Source of the DNA: Allobrachymonas sp.
Lineage (GTDB): Bacteria > Pseudomonadota > Gammaproteobacteria > Burkholderiales > Burkholderiaceae_C
Length of the DNA stretch: 21,752 nucleotides
Assembly: GCA_017996515.1 (NCBI GenBank)
Contig: JAGOGU010000002.1
Span: forward strand, 1 to 21,752
Direction: 5' to 3'
This document shows positions 1 through 7,713 of the stretch, piece after piece (position 1 is the stretch's first letter; every line of letters starts with the position of its first letter). The notes below the pieces were generated by a model. The model saw only the letters and a program-made list of their open reading frames with translations. It did no database searches and was not told where the DNA came from. The translations under genes were made by a program, and so were the position numbers.

Positions 1-213
1 TGCTGTCTACAGTGGAAAGACGAGCATTATCCGACTTTTTTGATCGAGTATAGCAGGTTCGCCCTCATCGTGCGCGGTGTGGCTTTGCATATATACAGTC
101 CAGATGGAAGCTATCTGACGCATAAACGCCTGCCTGTGTGTGAGGTCTGGTCGGCTGCAAACACCCCGGCAAAAAACTTCCCGACAAGGGGCAAACATTT
201 CTACAATGCCAGC
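1..213. other. Region upstream of hisD, no recognised gene
   Basis: This stretch precedes the chosen hisD start. In Burkholderiales hisG usually sits directly upstream of hisD, but I cannot recognise a HisG C-terminus here. In frame 3 a short reading frame runs from the window edge to a TAG at 49-51 and could be the tail of an upstream gene; it is too short to name. The hisD frame is itself open back to base 1, but the residues encoded before 214 do not resemble a HisD N-terminus. No convincing promoter or Shine-Dalgarno sequence was found. Confidence 0.5.
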
Positions 214-1626
214 ATGGATACTTTGCAACCCACACTTTTGCAGGCTCAGCCATTGCGGCTGAGCACCACGCAACCCGATTTTGACGCGGCCTTTGCCCAA
301 CGCTTGCACTGGAGCGCCGAGACCGACGCCGCCATCGAGCAGCGCGTAGCCGACATCCTGAGCGATGTGCGCACGCGCGGCGATGCCGCCGTGCTGGAAT
401 ACACGGCGCGCTTTGACGGCTTGCACGTGGCCGACATGCAGGGGCTGGAGCTGACCCAGACGGACTTCAAAAACGCCTTTGACAGCCTGCCTGCCGAGCA
501 GCAAAACGCCCTGCGCGCCTCTGTAGAGCGCGTGCGCAGTTACCACGAAGTGCAGAAAAAGCACACGGGCGAAAGCTGGAGCTATCGCGACGCTGATGGC
601 AGCCTGCTGGGGCAAAAAGTCACTCCGCTGGATCGGGTCGGTATCTATGTGCCGGGGGGCAAGGCGGCTTATCCCAGCAGCCTGATCATGAACGCCGTGC
701 CGGCGCATGTGGCGGGCGTGCAAGAAATCATCATGGTCGTGCCCACCCCCGTGCGCGGCAGCGTGGCTGCAGGCGGCGCACTGGCCTCGCCCGTGGCCCC
801 TGCTGCGCCCAGCCAGCCAGCCGCGGCCCACGGTGAACGTAGCCCGCTGGTGTTGGCGGCAGCCTATGTGGCCGGAGTGAGCCGCGCCTTCACCATTGGT
901 GGCGCACAGGCCATTGCGGCACTGGCGTATGGCACGGCCACGGTTCCCAAAGTGGACAAAATCACCGGCCCCGGCAATGCCTACGTAGCCAGTGCCAAGC
1001 GCCGCGTATTTGGCACCGTGGGCATCGACATGATTGCCGGCCCCAGCGAAATTCTGGTGTTGGCCGATGGCAGCACCCCGCCGGACTGGGTGGCCATGGA
1101 CCTGTTCAGCCAGGCCGAGCACGACGAATTGGCGCAAGCCGTACTGCTGTGCCCGGATGCCGACTATATCGATGCCGTGCAGCGCGAAATGCAGCGCTTG
1201 CTCAACGAGCTGCCTCGCGCCCGCATCATTGCCCAAAGCCTGCTGGGGCGGGGCGTGATGATCCACACCCGCAGCATGGAAGAGGCGTGCGAAATCTCCA
1301 ATCGCATCGCGCCCGAGCACCTGGAGATCAGCAGCCGCGACCCGCATCGCTGGGAACCTTTGCTCAAACACGCAGGCGCCATCTTTTTGGGTGCCTACAC
1401 CAGCGAATCGCTGGGCGACTACTGCGCCGGCCCCAACCACGTGCTGCCCACCAGTGGCACGGCGCGCTTCTCCTCACCACTGGGCGTTTACGACTTTCAA
1501 AAACGCAGCAGCCTGATCGAAGTCAGCGAGCAAGGCGCACAAACCCTGGGCCGTATCGCCAGCGTGCTGGCACACGGCGAGGGCCTGCAGGCGCACGCCC
1601 GCGCAGCGGAGATGCGGTTGAAATAA
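214..1626 (+). CDS. hisD: Histidinol dehydrogenase HisD
   Basis: HisD catalyses the last two steps of histidine synthesis in the cytoplasm: NAD-dependent oxidation of L-histidinol to L-histidine through the aldehyde, with a zinc ion. The 470-residue protein carries the family blocks in order: [15 protein letters not shown] (142-156), [13 protein letters not shown] (251-263), [12 protein letters not shown] (274-285), SQAEHDE (299-305), IAPEHLE (365-371) and [19 protein letters not shown] (406-424). Q300, H303, D402 and H461 match the known zinc ligands, and E368/H369 the catalytic pair. The ATG at 214 is chosen because homologous sequence starts shortly after it; an in-frame ATG at 40 would add 58 unrelated residues. 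No clear ribosome binding site precedes 214. The protein is about 30 residues longer than usual because of an Ala/Pro-rich insertion near residues 179-207. The next gene starts 25 bases downstream and may be cotranscribed. Confidence 0.97.
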   Translation: MDTLQPTLLQAQPLRLSTTQPDFDAAFAQRLHWSAETDAAIEQRVADILSDVRTRGDAAVLEYTARFDGLHVADMQGLELTQTDFKNAFDSLPAEQQNALRASVERVRSYHEVQKKHTGESWSYRDADGSLLGQKVTPLDRVGIYVPGGKAAYPSSLIMNAVPAHVAGVQEIIMVVPTPVRGSVAAGGALASPVAPAAPSQPAAAHGERSPLVLAAAYVAGVSRAFTIGGAQAIAALAYGTATVPKVDKITGPGNAYVASAKRRVFGTVGIDMIAGPSEILVLADGSTPPDWVAMDLFSQAEHDELAQAVLLCPDADYIDAVQREMQRLLNELPRARIIAQSLLGRGVMIHTRSMEEACEISNRIAPEHLEISSRDPHRWEPLLKHAGAIFLGAYTSESLGDYCAGPNHVLPTSGTARFSSPLGVYDFQKRSSLIEVSEQGAQTLGRIASVLAHGEGLQAHARAAEMRLK

Positions 1627-1651
1627 AATCAAAGGCGAGAAACAGAAGAAG

Positions 1652-2575
1652 ATGCTGATCAAATCTGCAGATGACAAAAGTAGGCGGCTGAAGTTGCTGG
1701 AGGAGTTGCAATATTCCCCAGTGCTTGAGCAAAAACAGAAAGACTGGCTATACAAAGAACTGAAGAATCTGCGTACGGGGATTCAGGGAGAGAAGGATGC
1801 TGCCTATTACATCGACACCTATTACCGTGACAGTCAAAATTGGGCGGTATTGCACGACTTGCGCCTCAAAGTCGATGGAGAAGTGGTACAGATCGACCAT
1901 TTGTTGGTAGGTCGCGTGTTTGTCATTGCTTTGGAAACCAAGAACTTCAACGGCAATGTCAGCATCAACGACTATGGCGAATTTTCCGTAACGTATTCCA
2001 ATGGCGAAACTTACGGAATTTCATCACCACTGGAACAAAGCAAACGGCACGAAAGGCTGCTGCGCAAGTTGCTGGATCAGCTGGGGATTCAGGCACGTCT
2101 TGGTGGTGACATGGAAATTCATCACGTCGTGATGTTTCACCCCAGTGCTGTGATTCAACGCCCCGATAGCAAGAAGTTCAATACCAACAACATCATCAAG
2201 GCCGATAGCTTGCCAACGTGGCACGATCAATTTGTCGATAAAGAAATAGGTATTTTGGGAGCATTGGCTCGGGTGCACAAAATTCGCAGCAGCGAAACCG
2301 TTCGTGCATGGGCTGAAAAAATTGCCCGCCAGCATGAGCCGGCAGATTTGCTGCGTTTGCCTGACTTCATGGCGCCCAAGCCTCTGGCGTCGCCAACAAA
2401 CCGCGCTGAAAAACCCAATGCATCGGATTCGGTGGTGCCGGCGCGTGCGACTTCGCAACCTGCCTGCGCGACTTGTGCAGCCCCTCTTAGCGCAAAGGTG
2501 ACGAACTATTGCCGCAGCAATCCCAAGCGCTTTGATGGCAAGCTCTACTGTTGGGAGCATCAAAAGGCGTTTTGA
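1652..2575 (+). CDS. NERD-domain protein with Cys/His-rich C-terminal tail
   Basis: The 307-residue protein contains a NERD (nuclease-related) domain at about residues 43-140. Visible signatures are GEKDA (46-50), VVQIDHLLV (78-86), an ALETKNFNG strand (93-101) and the SPLEQSKRHERLL helix (125-137). D82, E95 and K97 fit the D...ExK pattern of the PD-(D/E)XK nuclease fold to which NERD is related. The C-terminal tail has C272, C275, C287, C300 and H303 (CxxC-x11-C-x12-CxxH), a plausible zinc-binding module, after a Pro/Ala-rich linker (about 240-268). No signal peptide or membrane segment is evident. A sampled line of the gene is about 48% GC, against about 70% for one in hisD, suggesting separate origin. 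It follows hisD by 25 bases and ends before a strong terminator. The biological role is unknown; DNA or RNA cleavage is only an inference from the fold. Confidence 0.85.
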   Translation: MLIKSADDKSRRLKLLEELQYSPVLEQKQKDWLYKELKNLRTGIQGEKDAAYYIDTYYRDSQNWAVLHDLRLKVDGEVVQIDHLLVGRVFVIALETKNFNGNVSINDYGEFSVTYSNGETYGISSPLEQSKRHERLLRKLLDQLGIQARLGGDMEIHHVVMFHPSAVIQRPDSKKFNTNNIIKADSLPTWHDQFVDKEIGILGALARVHKIRSSETVRAWAEKIARQHEPADLLRLPDFMAPKPLASPTNRAEKPNASDSVVPARATSQPACATCAAPLSAKVTNYCRSNPKRFDGKLYCWEHQKAF

Positions 2576-2599
2576 CGCAGAGCGTTATTCAAGCCAAAA

Positions 2600-2629
2600 A
2601 GAAAGGGCATCCAGATCGGATGCCCTTTT
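2600..2629. terminator. Bidirectional intrinsic terminator between convergent genes
   Basis: An 11-bp perfect stem, AAAGGGCATCC (2602-2612) with GGATGCCCTTT (2618-2628), closes a 5-base loop. On the plus strand it ends in TTTT. On the minus strand it runs into a pyrimidine stretch from the complement of 2596-2604. It lies between the stop of the NERD gene (2575) and the stop of the convergent potI-like gene (2654), so it probably serves both transcripts. Confidence 0.85.
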
Positions 2630-2653
2630 GATAGGAAAGGCAGCGGTGCAGCT

Positions 2654-3490
2654 TTAGCCCTTGTTCAGCCGTTTGAGGCGTCGGGTTTGTCGTGCCAGCA
2701 CAATGCTGTAGATGATGACGGCGATGGTGACGACGGAAATCAGCAAGGCTGCGGCGGCAAAGATGGTGGGGTTCACGCCCCGGCGCGCGTAAGAGAAGAT
2801 GACTTGCGGCAGGGTGGTGACGCCCGGTCCGGAGAGAAATTCAGAGATGACCAGATCATCAAATGACAGGGTGAATGACAACAGCCATGCTGCGATGATG
2901 CCTGGTGCGATATTGGGCAAGGTCACCAGCGTAAAGACTTGCAGCGGTCGGCAACCCAAGTCCATGGCAGCTTCTTCCAGAGATCGGTTCATTTCCTGCA
3001 AACGGGACTGTACGACTACAGTGGCGTAGGCCATACCCATCAAGGTGTGGCCGAGCACGATGGTGACGGTGCCGCGATCAGGCCAACCTACGGCGCGCTG
3101 CACGGCTACCGCCAGCAGCAGCAGCGACAGACCAATGATTACCTCGGGCATGATCAGAGGAGCGTTGACCATGCCAGAGAACAAGGTGCTGCCCGGAAAA
3201 CGTTTGTAGCGCACCAACACAAAAGCTGCCAGTGTGCCTAATACGGCAGAGAAAGTGGCGCTGATCATGGCGACGCGCAGCGACAGTAAAAAGCCTTCGA
3301 TCAGGCGCGAGTCATTGAACATGGCCTCGTACCAGCGCAGAGAGAAGCCGGTAAAGCGTGTATCTTGCCGGGTGCTGTTGAAAGAAAACAGGATCAGGTA
3401 AAACAGCGGCAGATACAAAAAGGCAAATACGCTTGCGATCCAGGCCTTGCCGATATGTTTTTCAACAAATCGTTGTACGGGAGCAGCCAT
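2654..3490 (-). CDS. potI: Putrescine-type ABC importer permease PotI
   Basis: Inner-membrane permease of a PotFGHI-type polyamine ABC importer. It has about six hydrophobic segments, and a cytoplasmic EAA loop beginning EEAAMDLGCRPLQ at residue 172 that should contact the ATPase. Its length of 278 residues agrees with E. coli PotI (281). Two starts are possible: ATG at 3496, overlapping the potH stop as ATGA, or ATG at 3490. I chose 3490 because the AAAGGGA ribosome binding site is about 8 bases from it but only 2 bases from 3496; the difference is two residues. It is the last gene of a potG-potH-potI operon. Homologous permeases of the PotC/YdcV type carry other polyamines, so the exact substrate is not settled. 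Confidence 0.9.
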   Translation of the reverse strand: MAAPVQRFVEKHIGKAWIASVFAFLYLPLFYLILFSFNSTRQDTRFTGFSLRWYEAMFNDSRLIEGFLLSLRVAMISATFSAVLGTLAAFVLVRYKRFPGSTLFSGMVNAPLIMPEVIIGLSLLLLAVAVQRAVGWPDRGTVTIVLGHTLMGMAYATVVVQSRLQEMNRSLEEAAMDLGCRPLQVFTLVTLPNIAPGIIAAWLLSFTLSFDDLVISEFLSGPGVTTLPQVIFSYARRGVNPTIFAAAALLISVVTIAVIIYSIVLARQTRRLKRLNKG

Positions 3491-3492
3491 TT

Positions 3493-4455
3493 TCATTGTC
3501 CCTTTCTTGCCTGGGCTTGCGTTTGCTTGCCGCTGTAGTAGTAATAAATGCCCAGAGGAATCAGAATCATGAGAATCATGACGACGGCTAAGGCAGAGGC
3601 GCGAGGCCAGTTGTTGGCGGCAAACATTTCGTCCCACACGACGCGGCCGATCATGATGTTTTCGGCACCGCCCAGTAACGAGGGAATCACGAATTCACCT
3701 ACGGCAGGAATGAAGACCAGCATGCAGCCGGCGATGATGCCAGCACGGCTGAGTGGAATGGTGACGAGCCAGAAAGCTTTCCAGGGGCTGGCGCCCAGGT
3801 CGTTGGCAGCTTCCAGCAGGCGATTGTCGAGCTTGGTCAAGTTGGCATACAACGGCAGCACCATGAAGGGTAGATAGATGTAGGTCATGCCTATGAGCAT
3901 GGAGACGTCGCTGTAGAGCATGTGCAAAGGCTCGTCAATCAGACCCAGCGCCATGAAGATGCGGTTGAACAGCCCTTGATCGGCCAGTAGTCCTTTCCAG
4001 GCGTATACGCGCAGCAGCAGCGATGTCCAGAAAGGCAGCATCACCATCATCAGCATGGGGGTGCGCAGGCTTTCGCGGCTGCGGGCAATGAACCAGGCGA
4101 AGGGGTAGCCCAACAGCAGGCACAAGGCAGTTGTGAATGCTGCGTATTTCAGCGAGGTGAGGTAGGCCGTGAAATAAATGGTTTGTCCAAACTGTCCTGT
4201 TTGGCCGGTGGCGTCAGTACTGTCACGGACAATGGACAGATAGTTTTCATACCGTAGCAGCCATTGCACGGTGCCGTCTACGACGGTGTACAGGGGGGCA
4301 AAGGGGTCACCATCGGGGCCGATGTGTGTCACGCTGATGCGCAGCAACACCAGGAACGGCAGCACGAAAAAAACAATCAGCCACAGATAGGGCACGCCGA
4401 TAACGGCGGTGCGCCCGCTGAGCAGACCTTTGAAAAGACGTTTGATCCAGTTCAT
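3493..4455 (-). CDS. potH: Putrescine-type ABC importer permease PotH
   Basis: First inner-membrane permease of the polyamine ABC importer, 320 residues against about 317 in E. coli PotH. It has an N-terminal membrane segment at about residues 18-40, further segments through the binding-protein-dependent transport domain, and an EAA loop starting LEAANDLGASPWKAF (214-228). The conserved segment FIPAVGEFVIPSLLGG near the C-terminus is typical of PotB/PotH. Its stop overlaps or abuts the potI start, and potG ends 31 bases upstream of its start codon, giving a compact three-gene operon. Together PotH and PotI should form the heterodimeric channel. Confidence 0.92.
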   Translation of the reverse strand: MNWIKRLFKGLLSGRTAVIGVPYLWLIVFFVLPFLVLLRISVTHIGPDGDPFAPLYTVVDGTVQWLLRYENYLSIVRDSTDATGQTGQFGQTIYFTAYLTSLKYAAFTTALCLLLGYPFAWFIARSRESLRTPMLMMVMLPFWTSLLLRVYAWKGLLADQGLFNRIFMALGLIDEPLHMLYSDVSMLIGMTYIYLPFMVLPLYANLTKLDNRLLEAANDLGASPWKAFWLVTIPLSRAGIIAGCMLVFIPAVGEFVIPSLLGGAENIMIGRVVWDEMFAANNWPRASALAVVMILMILIPLGIYYYYSGKQTQAQARKGQ

Positions 4456-4486
4456 GACCGGCCTTTCTTGCGCCCTGTTGCGTCAA

Positions 4487-5590
4487 TTATTGCGTCAGCG
4501 CTACGGCAGCTTGCGGATTCCACCAGAAATAGACTTCGTCTTCCCAGGTGATGCTGGCTTCGGATTCGTGTATGGAGTTGATGCCGGTGATTTTCATGCG
4601 CGTGCCGTCGGGCATGAGCACGATGTACACGTTCACGTCACCCAGATACGCAATTTCGATGACCTTGCCGCGGAAGACGTTGCGGCGGCTGGCATCGGGC
4701 GGCTCGGTGCTGATGCGGATTTTTTCAGGCCGCACGGCAATGCTGATGGGCATGCCCTCGGCGGCTGACACGCCGTGCCCCAATTCGACTGCGCCCAGCG
4801 CCGTATCCACAATCGTCAGCGAGGGCTCGCTGTTGCGCACCGTGCCATCCAGCAGATTGACGTTGCCGATGAATTCGGCCACGAAGCGGCAGTTGGGGTA
4901 TTCGTACACCTCTTGCGGCTTGCCGGTTTGCAGCACGCGGCCTTCGCTCATTACGGCAATGCGCGAGGCCATGGTCATGGCCTCTTCCTGATCGTGCGTG
5001 ACCATGACCACGGTTACGCCGACCGATTCGATGATGTTGACCAGTTCAAACTGGGTCTGCTCGCGCAGTTTCTTGTCCAGCGCGCCCAGTGGCTCGTCCA
5101 GCAGCAGCAATTGCGGCCGTTTGGCCAGGCTGCGCGCCAGCGCCACACGCTGCTGCTGTCCGCCCGAGAGCTGGTGCGGCTTGCGCGAAGCATATTGCTG
5201 CAAGCGGGTGAGTTGCAGCATTTCGTCCACGCGCTGGGCGATCTGGTCTTTGGGCATGCCTTCGCGCTTCAGGCCAAAGGCGATGTTTTCGGCCACATTC
5301 AGGTGCGGAAACAGCGCATAGCTCTGGAACATCATGTTGATGGGGCGCTCGTAAGGCGGCAGATCGGCAATGTCGCGGCCATTGAGCAGAATGCGCCCCG
5401 AGGAAGGCGTCTCAAAACCTGCCAGCATGCGCAGCAGGGTGGATTTGCCGCTACCCGAGCTACCCAGCAAGGCAAAAATTTCGCCCTTGCGGATCGACAG
5501 CGACACATCGTTCACTGCCATGACATCGCCAAAACGTTTGACCAGGCTTTCGGTCGTCAGGAACCCGTCTTCGGGTTGCGTGTGGATCAC
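4487..5590 (-). CDS. potG: Polyamine ABC importer ATPase PotG
   Basis: ATP-binding subunit that powers the PotGHI importer from the cytoplasmic face. With a GTG start at 5590 it has 367 residues (E. coli PotG is about 377). Walker A is GSSGSGKS (43-50), the Q-loop is MMFQSYALFPH (87-97), the signature is LSGGQQQR (141-148), Walker B is LLLLDEP (161-167) and the switch histidine is H199. A C-terminal TOBE-type region (about 290-367) fits substrate-specific regulation of transport. The GTG is chosen because GAGAGGGGG lies about 6 bases upstream and the residues after it align with the family; an ATG at 5683 would add 31 unrelated residues. No potF binding-protein gene precedes it: the next gene upstream belongs to a different importer. 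Confidence 0.93.
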   Translation of the reverse strand: MIHTQPEDGFLTTESLVKRFGDVMAVNDVSLSIRKGEIFALLGSSGSGKSTLLRMLAGFETPSSGRILLNGRDIADLPPYERPINMMFQSYALFPHLNVAENIAFGLKREGMPKDQIAQRVDEMLQLTRLQQYASRKPHQLSGGQQQRVALARSLAKRPQLLLLDEPLGALDKKLREQTQFELVNIIESVGVTVVMVTHDQEEAMTMASRIAVMSEGRVLQTGKPQEVYEYPNCRFVAEFIGNVNLLDGTVRNSEPSLTIVDTALGAVELGHGVSAAEGMPISIAVRPEKIRISTEPPDASRRNVFRGKVIEIAYLGDVNVYIVLMPDGTRMKITGINSIHESEASITWEDEVYFWWNPQAAVALTQ

Positions 5591-5866
5591 GGCGAGCCCC
5601 CTCTCACAATGCGCCTGCAAGCACGTCTTTTGGCAGCGGTTGCAGACAAGCACCAAGAAAAAAGCCGTGCCCACTGCATGCAAGCAGCGGGGTCACAGCA
5701 AACTGGAAAATATTTTACGCCCAAATAAAGCGCTTGCCGGTTAATTCTTCAAGAGATGGCGCAGCTTGCAAGCCGTTGGTGCGTAAAAACCACTGCTTGT
5801 TTCCCGGTATGCCACTCGGAGTCCGCCAACGCTCTTTTTCTTCGGAGTGGCCAAGGGGCGTGCGTT
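5591..5866. other. Intergenic region upstream of potG
   Basis: These 276 bases separate potG from the ATPase gene of the next operon, both on the minus strand. They should hold the potGHI promoter and the 3' end of the preceding transcript. I see AT-rich sequence around 5700-5745 but no promoter with good spacing. There is a weak 7-bp inverted repeat (GCCACTC near 5809 with GAGTGGC near 5846, long loop) but no U-tract, so it is not a convincing terminator. No gene was recognised. Confidence 0.5.
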
Positions 5867-6655
5867 TTATAACAAAGCCTCGGCACTGATGGCTTCGCGG
5901 TGCGAACGTTCGAACATGGCCAGAAGATCGGGCACATCCATGCGAGCACGCTCTTTGCCGGAAATATCCAGCACCACGCGCCCTTGGTGCAGCATGATGG
6001 TGCGGGAGCCATGGTCAAGCGCCTGGCGCATGGAGTGCGTCACCATCAGCGCGGTCAAATTGTTTTCGGCCACGATCTGGTCGGTCAGCTTCAAAACGAA
6101 CGAAGCGGTTTTGGGATCGAGCGCGGCAGTATGCTCATCCAGCAGCAGCATGCGCGAAGGTTGCAAAGATGCCATCAACAGGCTGACGGCCTGGCGCTGG
6201 CCGCCTGAGAGCAGGCCCATGCGGTCGGACAAACGGTTTTCCAGCCCCAGATTCAGATGCGCCAGCTTGCTGCGAAACAGGTCGTGCAGTTCGGCACGCA
6301 CCGCGCGCTTCAGGCCACGGCGCTGCCCGCGTTGCAACGACAAGGCCAGATTCTCTTCAATACTGAGCGCCTCGCAAGTGCCGATCATCGGGTCCTGAAA
6401 CACGCGGGCCACGGCCCCCGCCCGCTGCCAGGCGTTCTGGCGCGTTACGTCTTTGCCATCGATGATGATTTCGCCGCTGTCCACCAGCAAATCGCCGCTG
6501 ATGGCGTTGAGCATGGTGGATTTGCCGGAGCCGTTGGAGCCGATGACCGTAACAAATTCACCGGCTGCAATATGCAGGTGGATGCCCCGCAGCGCAGGGT
6601 TTTCAATCGGTGTGCCCGGATTGAACGTTTTGAACAAATCGCGCAGTTGCATCAT
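5867..6655 (-). CDS. ATPase of TrpXYZ-type ABC importer
   Basis: ATP-binding subunit (262 residues) of the small-molecule importer encoded with the next two genes. Walker A is GSNGSGKST (39-47), the Q-loop glutamine is Q87, the signature is LLSGGQRQA (148-156), and Walker B runs into LLLDEHTAALDP (170-181). The DEHTAALDP form, in place of the usual DEP, is typical of the ATPases that pair with ABC_sub_bind binding proteins. The switch histidine is H207. The ATG at 6655 overlaps the stop of the permease gene as ATGA, indicating translational coupling. Relatives include tryptophan/tyrosine importers (TrpXYZ) and uncharacterised systems, so the substrate is inferred only to be a small organic molecule, possibly an aromatic amino acid. 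Confidence 0.88.
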   Translation of the reverse strand: MMQLRDLFKTFNPGTPIENPALRGIHLHIAAGEFVTVIGSNGSGKSTMLNAISGDLLVDSGEIIIDGKDVTRQNAWQRAGAVARVFQDPMIGTCEALSIEENLALSLQRGQRRGLKRAVRAELHDLFRSKLAHLNLGLENRLSDRMGLLSGGQRQAVSLLMASLQPSRMLLLDEHTAALDPKTASFVLKLTDQIVAENNLTALMVTHSMRQALDHGSRTIMLHQGRVVLDISGKERARMDVPDLLAMFERSHREAISAEALL

Positions 6656-7563
6656 GATGCTTGCCCTCCTGTCTTGACAGGGATCGGCTTGCGAAACAGC
6701 TTGGCTTTGATTTTGGGTAGCACCAGCGCCACACCTACCAGTACAGCGGTAATAAGGTTCAGGTCTTGCGCCTGCAAGCCGATGAAGTCGGCCTCCAGCG
6801 CCAGCGTGATGAACAGGCGATACAGCACGGCGCCCATGACCACAGCCAGCGTCACAATCAGCAGGCGGCGGCTGGGCAGCAGGGTTTCTCCAATAATGAC
6901 TGCGGCCAATCCCACCACGATGGTGCCGATGCCCATGGAGATGTCCGCGCCGCCCTGTGTTTGCACATACAGCGCGCCAGCCAAGGCAATGAGCGCGTTA
7001 GACAAAGCCATGCCCGCCATGGTGTAGCGGCCGGTGGCAATGCCCTGGGCGCAAGCCATGCGCGCATTGGCACCGGTGGCACGCAATGCCAGGCCGATTT
7101 GCGAGGCAAAGAACCAGTCCAGCAAACCCTTCACCACAAACACGATGCCCAGCAAGATCAGGGACTGCATCCAGTAGCTGTTTTCGTCAGAAACAAAAGG
7201 GGTGAAAACCGTGGTTTCGCCCAGCAAAGAAACGTTGGGCGCGTCCATGATGCGCAGATTGATGGAGTACAAGGCGATCATGGTCAAAATGGATGCCAGA
7301 AGCTGCAAAATGCCCAGGCTGACATGCAGCCAGCTGGTGAGCAAGCCAGCCAGGGCGCCCGTTGCACATGCGGCCAGGCAGGCAATCCAGGGGTTGTAGC
7401 CGGCAACGATCAATACGGCAGCGACCGCGCCGCCCAAGGGGAAGCTGCCGTCAGCTGTCAGATCCGGAAAATTCAGCACGCGAAACGAAATCCAGACCCC
7501 CAGCGCAACCAGCGCAAAGATCAGGCCGATTTCCACCGCACCCATGAATGAGACGAGGGACAT
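6652..7563 (-). CDS. Permease of TrpXYZ-type ABC importer
   Basis: Integral inner-membrane permease of 303 residues in the branched-chain/ribose permease superfamily (BPD_transp_2). About eight to nine hydrophobic segments are spread over its length. The near-N-terminal block VLNFPDLTADGSFPLGGAV is characteristic of the permeases that work with ABC_sub_bind binding proteins. It overlaps the downstream ATPase gene by four bases. It lies 150 bases downstream of the binding-protein gene, and that gap holds a strong intrinsic terminator, so less permease than binding protein is probably made. Confidence 0.88.
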   Translation of the reverse strand: MSLVSFMGAVEIGLIFALVALGVWISFRVLNFPDLTADGSFPLGGAVAAVLIVAGYNPWIACLAACATGALAGLLTSWLHVSLGILQLLASILTMIALYSINLRIMDAPNVSLLGETTVFTPFVSDENSYWMQSLILLGIVFVVKGLLDWFFASQIGLALRATGANARMACAQGIATGRYTMAGMALSNALIALAGALYVQTQGGADISMGIGTIVVGLAAVIIGETLLPSRRLLIVTLAVVMGAVLYRLFITLALEADFIGLQAQDLNLITAVLVGVALVLPKIKAKLFRKPIPVKTGGQAS

Positions 7564-7592
7564 TCCTGGCTCTCAGATGAACAAAGTTAATC

Positions 7593-7627
7593 AAAAAAAC
7601 AGACCAGCGCCCGCAGAGCGCCGGTCT
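7593..7627 (-). terminator. Intrinsic terminator between binding-protein and permease genes
   Basis: Read on the minus strand, AGACCGGCGC (7627-7618) pairs with GCGCTGGTCT (7610-7601), 10 bp including one G-U pair, with a 7-base loop. One G and then seven T residues (7599-7593) follow. Two further inverted repeats lie just upstream in the same transcript: GCCTTGG/CCAAGGC (7668-7643) and GTGAGGC/GCCTCAC (7700-7679). The position inside an apparent operon suggests partial termination that raises the ratio of binding protein to membrane components, or protection of the upstream mRNA's 3' end. Confidence 0.8.
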
Positions 7628-7713
7628 TGAGCAAACTGTCTGGCCTTGGTTTTTTGCGTACCCAAGGCAGATAGCCGCGTGAGGCTTGATGACGCCTCAC
7701 CGACTGCAATCTA

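Noticed and set aside
7..1440. 477-residue open frame on the minus strand across hisD
   Set aside because: It is the reverse-strand shadow of hisD, a GC-rich gene; its His/Gly/Ala-rich translation resembles no family and the plus-strand HisD is certain.
4775..5728. 317-residue plus-strand frame opposite potG
   Set aside because: Antisense shadow of the clearly identified PotG; composition rich in His/Gln/Ala is typical of complementary-strand frames in GC-rich DNA.
5809..5852. Possible terminator after the TrpXYZ-type ATPase gene
   Set aside because: The inverted repeat GCCACTC/GAGTGGC has only 7 bp, a very long loop and no T run on the minus strand.
5749..6018. 89-residue minus-strand frame overlapping the TrpXYZ-type ATPase end
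   Set aside because: Out of frame with the real ATPase, no ribosome binding site and no recognisable domain.
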